A stretch of DNA of 64,000 nt from Ifrita kowaldi (Eukaryota; Chordata; Aves; Passeriformes; Cinclosomatidae). Shown here one piece after another: positions 36,301-48,300 of the stretch (positions within the stretch are counted from its first letter, which is position 1; every line of letters starts with the position of its first letter). The stretch spans positions 124,001 through 188,000 of the forward strand of contig VZRS01003951.1 in assembly GCA_013398055.1 (NCBI GenBank). Direction: 5' to 3'. The notes beneath the pieces are model-generated. The model searched no databases. It had not been told where the DNA came from and saw nothing but the letters and a program-made list of their open reading frames with translations. The position numbers and the translations under genes were made by a program.

Positions 36301-39300
36301 CACTCATTTACTAGACTCAAAAGTGCTATTTAAACCCCATAATGTTACTCTCCTTGCTGCCATTTCAGTAATGTTGCATCTGAGAACTTTTTGCCCAGCC
36401 TCTTGGCCTGTTTATCTTCCAGACTTGGCTGAAGCTGCCATCCAGAGCTGTTCAAGCTGTGCCATTTGTCTTTCAGGTTCGTGAACAGGAGATGCACATC
36501 CCTGGTTATCACAGCTGCAGAGGATAAGATTTTTGTTGCAGACAAATCTGGTGATGTCTATTCTTACTCAATAACAGAACCTCAAGCAGATGGAAAACTT
36601 GAGCTGGGTCATGTTTCTCTGCTATTGGATGTGGTAAGTGTCTGCCTCCGTGTATTTACAAACCTGCATTCCTGCTTGTGCTTGGGTCTTTCATTGTTGC
36701 TCTTGGCCCAGATTTGTGGTTTGTTAGGGGTTTTTTTATTATATAAATGAAATGTGCTCTAGATTTGTTCTTACTGAGTTTGTGTTGGCAGAGTTTGGTA
36801 ACGAAACAAGCTTATGAGTGTTGAAAGAGTCTTCATGTTACAGTCACAGAAGTGTTGGTGACAGAGTGGCAGTTCACCCAGTCTGCCATGTCAGTTGAGC
36901 TCTTCGATGTGATAAATTCCTTTTTAAAATGCAGGGGGTCTTCCACCTGTGCTGTTGAGGATCAGTGGATTTCACTGGACCTGGAAGTCAGTATTGCTTG
37001 TCTTAGTGAGTGAGAAAGTTGCTGTCACAAAGATTTTACGCTTCCATTGTTACTGGAAAAGAGTGGCTTAGTGTTTGTAGCTGCCTTTCAGGGTGAGGAA
37101 ATACAAGTGGTTTACTGCTTATCTTTTTTATTTTCCTAGTTAAGAAGAATTTCAAGCCTTGAACTGCTGGGCACTAAAACTCTCCCCTTCCCAACAGGCC
37201 CTGAGTCCAGACGACCGGTATATCCTAACTGCAGACAGAGATGAGAAGATCAGAGTCAGCTTGACAAAGGCTCCCTACAGTATTGTATCCTACTGCATGG
37301 GACACAGAGAGTGAGTGCCCTGTGTGCCAGAGCCACTGTGTGCAGCCATTCCCTGCACTGCCACCCTCCTCCACTCTCAGTGCGTGAAATCATCTCCTCA
37401 AATCACATTAAACAACAGCTTGGTCTGTGATAGAATTGTGGAGTGGTCTTGGTGGAAAGAGACCTTTAAAAGTCATCCAGTCCAGCTTCCTGCCCTGAGC
37501 AGGGACATCTTCAATAAGGGCAAGTTGCTCAGAGCTCTGTCCAAACTGGCCTTGAATGTTTCCAGGGTTTGGGCTCTACCACCTCTCTGGTCAGCCTGTG
37601 TTTCACCAACATCATTGTAAAAAAATTTCTTCCTTGTATCTAGCCTGAGTCTACACTTAGTTTAAAGCCGTTATCCCTTGTCCTGTTGCAACAGGCCCTC
37701 ATAAAAAAATATGTCTCCATCTCTTTTATGAGACCCCTTTAGGTACTGGAAGGCTGCAGTAAGGTCTCCCCAGAGCCTTTTCTTCTCCAGACTGAACAAC
37801 CCCCAGTTCTTTCAGCCTTTCCTCACAGCAGAGATGCTCCTGCCCTCTGCTTGTGTTTGTGGCCTCCTCTGGACCTGCTCCAACAGGCCCATGTCCTTCT
37901 TGTACCCAGGACTCCAGAGCTGGACACAGCACTCCTCTGGGAGTGTCCTCACCAGAGCAGAGGAGCAGAATCATCTCCCTCCAAATGCTGGGCACAAGAG
38001 GCTCCAGATATTGTTAGCTCAGGGTGGAATCTATCTTAGTCTTAGGAAGGGAAGTCTTAGGAGCTGTCTTTTGAGATTTGAACATATGCTAATTAAATTA
38101 ACGTCATCTCCATGCAGAGCTCAGACTTGGAGGTTCTGTGGTAATACAGAAAACCTGGCTGTGTGAGCAGGATGGATAGAGCATTCCTGCCTGGACACCA
38201 GACTGCAGTGTGCTGGAGACTGCAATATGAAATACATTCGAGGAAGGGAACCTCCAAGAAGGATGGAGAGAGACTATTTACAAGGGCCTGGAGTGACAGG
38301 ACAGGGGGGAATGGCTTTGAACTGACAGAGAGTAGGTTTAAGTTAGATATTAGGAAAAAATTCTTTACTGTGAGGGTGTGAGGCACTGGCACAGGTTGCC
38401 CAGTGAAGCTGTGGATGCCTCATCCCTGGAAGTGTCCAAGGTGTTCGTAAGTAGTTACAGAGTGAAAAGCAGTGTAAATTAATTGAAATATTCAAAAAAT
38501 CAATATTTAAATTAGAAATGGATAAAAAAGGGTTGCATAAAGCAGTAATTGTCTTGTTTCACAGTCACGGATTTTCTTCTCACAGTGGGGCTCATGGTGA
38601 TTCTTGCTGGATCTATTGTGCCTGCTTTGTCCTGGAAGTTTGTATTACAGTGACCAGATAGTTTCCTTTTATTTTTTCAGTCTATGGCTTTGAAGTTATG
38701 CCTGTTTTCAAAGGCAAGAGTGTCCCATTCAGGTCATGTTCTGCTCAGGTCACTGTATTTTAGGTTGGTGAGCTCTGAGATAATAATGATCCCCAGAAGT
38801 TCAGGTCCTCATTACTCACCAAAGACAAAGCAGTATCACCAAATTCTGGAAAACAGAACTCGTGGCTGAATATAGGCACTGGTAAACTGCCACATTAAAA
38901 TTCTGTAAAGATTGCTTTTAAATGATCTCCAACTGTGGCTGGAGAGATGTGGCACTCTGGAGGCTGAGCCATCACTGTTGTGTTTTAAAGGGCCTGTTGA
39001 TTCATGTTTTTAATGTGCATCATGAACTGAGAAAGGGGAATGTGCTACCTGAGTAAATCTGTCTCCACTGGCACTTTTTGATCTAAATGACAATGTTCTC
39101 TGTTGGGAGGAAGTAAGTAGAATTCCCTGAGTGCAGGAGGGGAAATGTAGTTCTTCATTAAGTAGAAAGTCAGTAGTTTGTGTAGTGTGTATTTACTAAG
39201 TACTGGTGGCATTTTATTTTCTTCCTCCTAATTATCTTGATGTGGAAAATCTGTTTATTGTAAGGTTTTCTTTTAAAACTGCTGTTTTCTCTTACTGTGT

Positions 39301-42300
39301 GTATTTAAAGACCAGGGTGTCAAGCAAGAGAGTTCAACTTTTGACTGCTTTTCCTTTAGGTTTGTAAGCAAAATACTTGTAATACCCAACTGTCCTGACT
39401 TGCTGTTGTCAGCTTCTGGGGTATGTATTGCAATTTCTTCAAAAAAGTCTTGTTTTTTGTATGTTTGGGGTTTTTTATTATCATTTATGCTAGTATTTTG
39501 GCCAATTTCCTTGGGATACTTGGAATAATCTCATGGTTTACAGCATGGCCTCCCTCCTCCTCCTTCCCTCTTTCTCTCTGCTTTCTTTTCAGTGTTCAGC
39601 CATTCTATTGCTGGATCATGTAAGAACCTTTTACTGTGCTTATAGTAAAAGCCATCTTTGGGGATGGTGAAATTATCACTAACTCTTGCTTTGGAGCACA
39701 GGTGTTGTCTGCTTGGATGAGAACTGAAGAAATGAGTATTCCCTCCCTTCCCTCCCCAGTCCTTTTCCTGAGCTGATGGCATCCTCCTGCCATGCCACAC
39801 CTGTACAGAGATGGAGTTGGCCTAAAAGAAAGGAAACAACATTCTTTGTTCCCCAGACTACCAAAACTGCACAGGAAACAAATAATGTTTCTTGTGAAGA
39901 TGTGTAGATCACAGGAACTCCTGGCATTTGGTTTCAGCTGCTGCTCTTGCTTCCCTAAGGATCTTGTCCCTCTAATTATTTAAGCAGCTCTAGCGCTGCA
40001 CATGGCTGTATTTCACTCTTAGCAAATGCTCTTGGATGGCTTTGTTTTTCCAGAGAAGTGTTTAGCCTCTCTTCAGGAGGTTACTAAATCAAATGAGAAT
40101 TTGGGTGATAACAAGAGCAGGGGGCAGAGATGGGCAGCCTGAAAGAATTGCCATTAAAATGCTGAGCACATGCATGACTGTGCTATTGGAGACAGGCTTG
40201 AAATGCCCTCCTCCAGCTACCCAATTTCCACTTCAAAAGGAGAATTAAAATTAGCATGATTGAATAATTTAGAATGCAGGGGGAAATTATGTTAATTAAA
40301 GTGCTTTATCTGCAATTTGAGGTCTTAACTAAATGACTATTTAGCAGCTTCTGTGAGGAGCTCTTCAGGGAAACAGGGTTTATCTGAAGGCCAGGAGTGG
40401 CCTCTCTTTGGCTGAGTACTGGTAGTAATAGACTTGTCTCCACTTCCATCTGTCCAGGACTCCACCCTGAGGCTTTGGGAGTATAAAAGTGGAGAAGAAG
40501 TGCACTGCTGTCAGCTTAGTGCCATCTGTGGGCCTGAGGCAACCAAACCAGACCAGGTATGTCCATGTGTGCCAGTGCTTTTGCTGTGCTCCTGATCCTT
40601 GGCACTACCAAACGTGTTGGTTGCATTTTGTTACAGTGCTTCCCTTCTGTCAATGGGTTTAGAATTTATGTGAGATCTAAAAACTTTTATAATAGTCTGG
40701 GATTTTGGGAAAGGAAGACAGTCCCGGAAATCTAGTCCTGTGTTTTGTGTGAATTGCTAAAATGTGCCAAGCAGTGACCGAAAGAAGCTGCTTCTAATTC
40801 TTCACAAATTCAAGTTCTGCACAGTGGACAAAGCCTTGACTTGAAATTTTTTTTTCCAAAAACACAGGTGTTGTAGTCTCCTAGGCAGAAGACATCCTGT
40901 GACACTGGGAAGATCTAAACATTCACCCACATTTTAAAATGCTCAGAATTTCAAGTGTTAAAGTTGCAATTTTTCTGAGCAAAAAGAAGCTTTGTAATAT
41001 TTTTAGCCAGTGACCTGCAGTACTGCCCTGTGGAGTCAAAACACTGGGCTTGTTATTTTAGGTTCTTTTGCAGCTGGACAGTGTCCAAAATTAAAATGTG
41101 TGAGTCCTACATGAAAACTGAACACCCCAGGAGCTCTCTTGAGCTTCCAGCCTGTACATCAGTGGTCTCACACAAGTTCAGGGTGCTGCTGTGATTTGAG
41201 ATGCTCACCTGATATGAGCAGTCGTTCTGGTAGTGCTTGGTCTCTGGTTTTGTTTTTTTCTTGTCATTTCATGTGGCATAAGACCAATTAGCAGTGAAAT
41301 AGCACCGTCCTTGTCCCTGCTGTGTGCATGGAATGAAACCACCTACTCATCTCCTGGGTTATTTGAGTTCACCTCACCACCCATCCTGCTGCGTGTGATT
41401 TTTCATGTGAATCTCTAAAAACACTTCTTTCCCTGCAGGCCTCAGCTGCCTCCCAGCTGTCAGGTGACTGGGAAGCCATGCATGGCTCTTGAGGAAAAGC
41501 CACTGTGGAATCCATATCCAGGCAGAAATTGAGCTGAAAACTTCTGCCTTCCCTCCTTTGTGTTGTGGTTTTGATGGTGGAAGTGTGCTTTGCTTCACCT
41601 CCCCACATTTGGGGAGCCACTTTCATTGCAGATTTCCAGTTTAGACATTGGGAATCCTGGGTTGGCCTAGAGTTCCTGGTAGCAGGAATTCAGGGTAATA
41701 TCCATATGGACAATTTAACCTGCTCCTTGAACTTGAAAGTCTTCTTGAAAGCACACCTGAGCCAGACACCTCTCAGAAGCTGTTGGGGTTTTTGACAACT
41801 GAGAAACAGGAGGCACAAAATGAAGTGACAAACCCATCTAACTGGTATCCACTGATATTCTGGGTACAGCAGGATTTGAGCATGTGTTTTAGGGGGAGTA
41901 ATGGGTTTATTCTAAAATAATTTACCTTCTAGATTTATAGGATCACGGAGGACAAGTAAGCAACTAACTTGAGTGGGGGATTCTGTGATTAATGTTAAAA
42001 ATGCTACTTATTGCTTAGACTGGCTTAGCATTAGTAAGAGGGCTTGTGTGTAGATTAACAGTGCTTGATCTGTTACTGATTCCACTAATTAATACTAATT
42101 CCACTGATTACAAATAAGTTTATCAAAAAATAACATTAAACTATATAATGAACCTTTAACGTAGCATTGGATAAACTAACAAATGTCAAAAAAACTTGTT
42201 GCTGCAGGTAGGGACTGATCTAAGAAAACCTCTCCAACTCTCTTAGAATGTTTTTGAATGTAGTTTAGTAATACTTGCCTTGTCTCCTAATAAAATCCCT

Positions 42301-45300
42301 GGTGCCCTTTGCTCGAGGAGTCTCATTTAGCTTTAAGTCTTTAGCTTCTTTACCTCAGTGTGAGTAAGCAAAGCCAGAAAGGGAAGGCCCACAAACTGTG
42401 GGTTAATAAATGGAACACAGCAATTAAATGATTAACCTTATTCCTGCAGTGCTTTGCAGTTCTTCCATGCAGTGCCACGTGTGGTGGTGTTGGAAGCCAC
42501 AAGGTGGCCTGTTCCCTGAATCTCTGAAATCCTGGATGCTGCTCACTCTCACAGGTGTTCTGCAGGGAGAAGGAGGCTTGTGTTCTGCTGGCATCTTAGT
42601 GCTAGAAATGCCAGAGGTGACATCTGGTGACATGTGTTCAGTCATGTTGTGCACTCAGGTATGTCACAGATCATCTCCACAACCCAGAGTGACATTTGTG
42701 ACAAGCACAGTGCCTGCAAATGGCTCTGCAGCCAAGGATCAGATGGGGATAAAAGTGCTTTTTCTTGGTTTTTTTTTTTCTATTGTTATATTTCATTTTT
42801 ACCATTGATAACCAGTATGAATGCACTGGAGCTTGAAACACAGCTTGAAGCACAATGAGGATGGAATCATCAGTAATGGTGGGTCATGTGAGCACAAAAA
42901 TGTGGGCTTATTTTGCTTGGCAGATGATGAATATGTGTCTGTTTGGGGAATGTAGGAGTGTTTTGAGCAGTGTAGCATTGGTTTCAGCTGATGGCTTGCA
43001 GATCCTCAGTTCATTTTCCCACTAGAATGGGAGTAATTCTCTAATTCCATAGTGCTATATAAATATTTTCCTGCTTCAGAGCTTTCACCTCATCTGATCT
43101 TCTTGACAGCAGAAGCTTGTTTAAAGTCCAGAACATGAATTGCACAACTCTACCCCAATGCACCAGTACATTAATTTTTTATAGGGTCACCTCTTCTCAC
43201 AGATGACATAAAAAGTTAATTTTAAGGTGTTGGCAGGCTGATAACAGTGTAATGTAAACACTGACTTAAGTTCAGAGAGTATCAAGTGAATATCTGTTTA
43301 TCACGGAATGTTCTTGTAGCTCTTTCTTAACTGATTTCATAGCCTTGTCCTTGACCAAGAAACTACTGTGGGTCTCACATTCATTTTGCTGCTTTTTTAA
43401 CTTACCCACACATGGAAAAGAAAGAACTTGGAAAGAAGATGCATCTTCCTGTCTCTTTCCAGCTGTGACTAAAACTTGGTTCAAATCAAAACAACCTCCT
43501 CTTCCCTCCTCCAGTGAGGTTGGGGGAGAGCTGCTGCCTAATTCAAGTTCACAGAACCCTTTGTCTCTCTAACAAAGCACTTGGCTGTGTAGGTGGGCAC
43601 TTCCCTGCATGTTTGTCAGGCAACAGGCAGAGAGGTAGAGTTTTGTTATTAGAAATAAATAGCACAGGTTTCAGCTTTTTATATGTGTATATATAGATAT
43701 ATATATAGATATATAGATATATATATATATATAGATATATTTGTATATATATATATCTTGGCTTGTTCCTTTAAGTGTCTGAAGAACCCACTCACGGCTT
43801 ACAGTAAATAGGAGCTGTCAGTTCTCCTCCAAAGCTGTGGTTTAAGTGGCTCCATCCTGCAGAATCTGCATTTAGACATACGAGCTACAGAGAACCTTTC
43901 TGGTTCAGCCCACTCACCCTACCTGGTATTTGGAACCATCTTTTATGTTTGTATGAAACAGGGGTCCTGGGTCCCAGTGCTAAATAGGTACCAATAACTT
44001 CATATTTCTGCAGAGTAGCAGATCAGTCCCATATGTTCTCAGGAGCTCTGAATCATATCAGTCCTTTTGGTCATGTTTTTTATTAAGTGCTCCTTTTCTG
44101 TCCAAACAGGTGGTTGAGATGAGTGAAAAGTGTGTGCATGCTGTTCTTGCTTCCCACTATGAAAAATTGTATCACACAATTTTTCTCATGTGCTGGAGAA
44201 AAAAAAATTGTTTTCAGCTCTGTTTATACCATGAATTAATTTTCTTTCCCACAGTTGGTTTATCTGTTAGTAGTTGCATCATGTGCTGTTGACAAAATAG
44301 CTCTTGGTGTTAAACTTGCTGACTTGAATTTTTGGAAGCCGTACAGCTTGTTTTGCTTTCCTACACGGAGTGCAAAACTGTGAAACGAGCACCCTGACAG
44401 TGCCTATACATCAGCTGGTAGCTCCAAGAGTAAAATCCTATGGTTACTCCCAAATTCACCCTAATTTAGTGAACCAGAAGTTCTGTCCACTTACTGGTGT
44501 GGTGTTAGGGATGGAGGTGGAGGTGAAAAAAAAGGAATATTTGAGGAATCAGAATTCTGCCAGCAGAGTGTCAAAAAGATGTATTTTCCCTGCCCTAGAG
44601 GAAATAACTCTCTGCTTCTCTGCTTGGAAGGTTTTAGTCATCAGCAGTGTTGGTGTTGTTGCTGCTTATAAAATACACTTGAGAACCAGCCTTTTGCTGT
44701 TGCAGTTTTGCCTTTCACGTTATATAACAGATACTTTTGAAAAAGCACCCCAGGACATCATTTTGCAGTTTCTCTGTTCCTCCCAAGTCCTTCCCTACTC
44801 CAGGAGCCTCAAATCAGTTCTTTCATATTTCAAGTAGAATGGTTTGTGCAGCAAAGGTGCTGCTTCTCTCCCAGATAAAACTGTTTAATTTCTAAATTAG
44901 GAATGTGGTGTGGGATTTTTTTTTTTTGTTGTTGTGTTGGTTTGGGGGTTTTTTTTTAATGAGGGAAATGGCCTCAGGCAGTTTTACCTTGTTGTTCAGA
45001 ACACATTTTCTGTGGAGCAGGATGGCTTCACCCAGACACAGGTTGAAACAGAGGCAGCACACCCAGGGATATTAGGGATATTAGCTATGCATCACTATCT
45101 TCGTTTTTTAACAAACAGAACAGCAGCTAATAGCTTGTGTTTGTAATATCTGAGCTGCTGGAGCGATACTCTGCCTGAGCAGGCTTAATGTCAATGTTTT
45201 TGCCATTAGCATTGCAGGAGAAAATGTTTGAAGGTGGTGTATTTTCCTTCATCTGTTGGTTTGTCTGCTAAGAGTAGTTCACTCAAACCTTTACATTTGA

Positions 45301-48300
45301 TCTCTGGACGGTGTGGAAGGGAGAGGTGTGGAAAACTTCATAAAACAGCAAACACTGGTACAAAAATAAACTTGACTGCAGTTTGAAGGTAATTACGTTG
45401 CCTAACTTGCTGTAAATTAAGACATCTGTCAAATTTTAAAGGCTCATAATGAAATGGAATGTGAATTTTCTGCCCATAAATGGTCTTAACTTACAAGGGT
45501 GGGTTTTTTTTCTATTCCTAATAGAAATACACCGTGTCAAGAATAACCTACTGCTGTCAAGGTGGTTCTGTTGCCATTCTGTGTGACAGGTAAGAATAGA
45601 TGGAATAATGCCTAAAATCATCACAGCTCCTGCAAAGGCAAGAGCAGCTTTCCTTGCTGGCTCTCCTGGCTTTCCCTGAGCCTGCAGTACTTGGTACTGT
45701 GGGTCTCCAGATGTCCAGGAATGCCTGTGGCCTCACAGGGAGCCTCTGTGTCCTGTACTTGTTCTGAGTGCAGAGAGGAGTGCAAGGCTTACCTGGCTTT
45801 GTTAAATTTTGTACAATTTGTGATGTCTTTCTCTCAGTGGAGGAAACACGAGGCTGGGAGGTCCAAGAGCTGGGGGATGTTTTATTTTGGCTGGTGCTCA
45901 GCTGTATATTCCTTCAAGTGCAGCCCTGTAGGCCAATGTGCCACAATGCAACACTCCTCATATAAGTCCTTAGTAATCCTTATGAAATTCCCTTTACTAG
46001 CCTTTCTTTTAAAGACAAGGCAGCACTGACTGCTTTTTCTTTCACATAACACTTGAAAAGCCATTTGACATGTTGGGTATTTACAGCTTCTGACTCAGGT
46101 CATGTAAGCAAACTGCATTTGAAGTGTTTATTCTAACCACTTTGCTTTGGCTCTGTTTAGAATTAGAGTGGGTGTCTGTAGTTTGCTGTACAAGTGATGG
46201 CTGTAGGTGGATTTGGTAATAATGGTAATTAAGTTTTTCCTCTCAAAAGCATTCCCACAGTCTACATCTTCCAGCTCGATGCCACTGCCCAGCAGCTGGT
46301 TTACAAGCAGCAAATCTCTCTGAAACACAGAGGTTGGGACATTGCATTTGAGGAAACAGGAGCTCTGTGGATTTTGCAGGAAGACAAGGAAGCTCCTCTT
46401 CTTTTGTACAGAGCATGTGATGGACAGTGGAAGGTACTTTTTTTAATGCTGAAAAATCCTGAGTGTTTGGTGATGTCTTGAGGCTACAACAGAAGTGGAG
46501 TTTGCTGTTCCATGAAAGCTAAAAGGCACCTTTCTCTCTGTGTTGAGATGGAGTAAAAGCCATAGATACACATCTCATTCTTCTTCTCACCTGTGTGTAA
46601 TGCACAGGTGTCAAGAGCTTGTTATGAACACCAATGTGTTTGTTCTCAGCTAAAGCTGCCATCTGGCACAGCAGGATCAGAGTGCTTGTCAGCACTCAGT
46701 ACTTTAAACCATTGCCTGAGCTTTCTGTGGGCTGCACTTGATGATTTAAAAAAAACCAACAAACCACAAACCAGCAAAATCCCTCTGTGTTTGCTCAGGA
46801 ATGCTTTCCACACAGCTTTCCTTGTGCCTGCTTCTGAGGGATCCTTTGCAGAACAAGGCATTCTGGGAGCTTTAAGGGAATTACTTTGTTTTCACTGAGT
46901 ACAGGGAATCAGATTTGGGGTATGTGCTATCAAGTTCTCTTTTATTGCCTATTAAACAACTGGAAACTCATTTGTTATCCTTTTAAGTCCCCAGCTAATT
47001 ACGGTCTGGTTGTGAAGTGGTTTTGAATAAAACTTCTGAGTATGTTCTTTGACCTTAACGTGTTTCCTGGGATATTTCTCTTCCTCACAGATTAGTAAGT
47101 GGGAATCAATTCCGTTTTTGTTCAAATGGCAAAGCTTCCCTAGCAGAACTTGAGATCTCAGGCCAGGTTTCAGTAACAGTCCTAGAAAAAAGGAGCCTGG
47201 GAGAGATCATGGAGGTTTTACACTTGCTCTGTTTCACTACACTCTTCTGAGAGCTGTTGCATTTTTCAGCATGCTGTGAAACACGAAATTGTCTATTAAT
47301 CCCAAAATAACATGCAGCATTCCTTCTTTTCCCAGGCTGTAACTGATGACAAAGGGTTACTGAAGATGTCAAAATATATTCAAGACAACTGGACAGTGTT
47401 TGAAGGTGAGAAATTTGGCCTAAAGGTTTAGGGAATGCAGATTTTACAGCTGAAGCATAAGATTTGGGAACAAGATTGGAGTTCAGGTCAGTTCAGCTGG
47501 CTGTTGAAGTCACTCAGTCTTTGTTTTCTCAGTTTCATCACTGTCTGGTGTAGAAGTCAGTGCAGATAATGAGGTGTGTTCAGGTCACTGTTATCACAGA
47601 ACCATGTAGGTATTTAGAGCTGAATTGCAGCCTTGTAACTTTTCCATAGCCACCTTATCGCAGGGATGTATCTAAACACCCTCTGGCAGAGCTGCTGGAG
47701 TCTGTCTTGCTGCTGTGGTATCAAATCATGGTGTTTGTTGTCTTGTCTCCTGCCTGGGTGTGAGACTTTATCACAGGTGCAGTGGAAACAGTCAGGATGG
47801 AACAGCTGTGGGAGGAGCAGCTCTGCTGTAAAGATGGGCTGCTTGGGTCCACCTTGGCAGGGCAGATGATGTGGAGCCTGCTGTGGCTGGAAGGTGTGAC
47901 CCTGGATGGGACAACAGATGACATTGGTTTGTGTCAGGGCAGGCTCATTTTGTTCTTGCTTCCTGTCCCACTCCCAGTCTCTGTCAGAAAAATAATGCCT
48001 GGCTTACTTGTTCAGAAGGACCCTATGTTTCCAGGATTTTTTGTGTTTTAAAAAACACCCAGCTTTACTTAGAAGCTGAAATTAAAGCAGTGGTGGCTGC
48101 AGGGTAGAGAAGAGTTGTGGCATGTGCTAAAATCTCAGTTATATATTGAAACTTCATTAATAGAAATTTCTCTCTTGTACTTTGCTGGGAGACTGGGAAT
48201 CTTCCTTAAAAAAACGTGTTACAGTTCCCACCAGTCTTATGGTCTATTCATGGTGGCCATATGTAAAGATGGAAGAGCTGCAGAAATGTTCAGTCTGATG

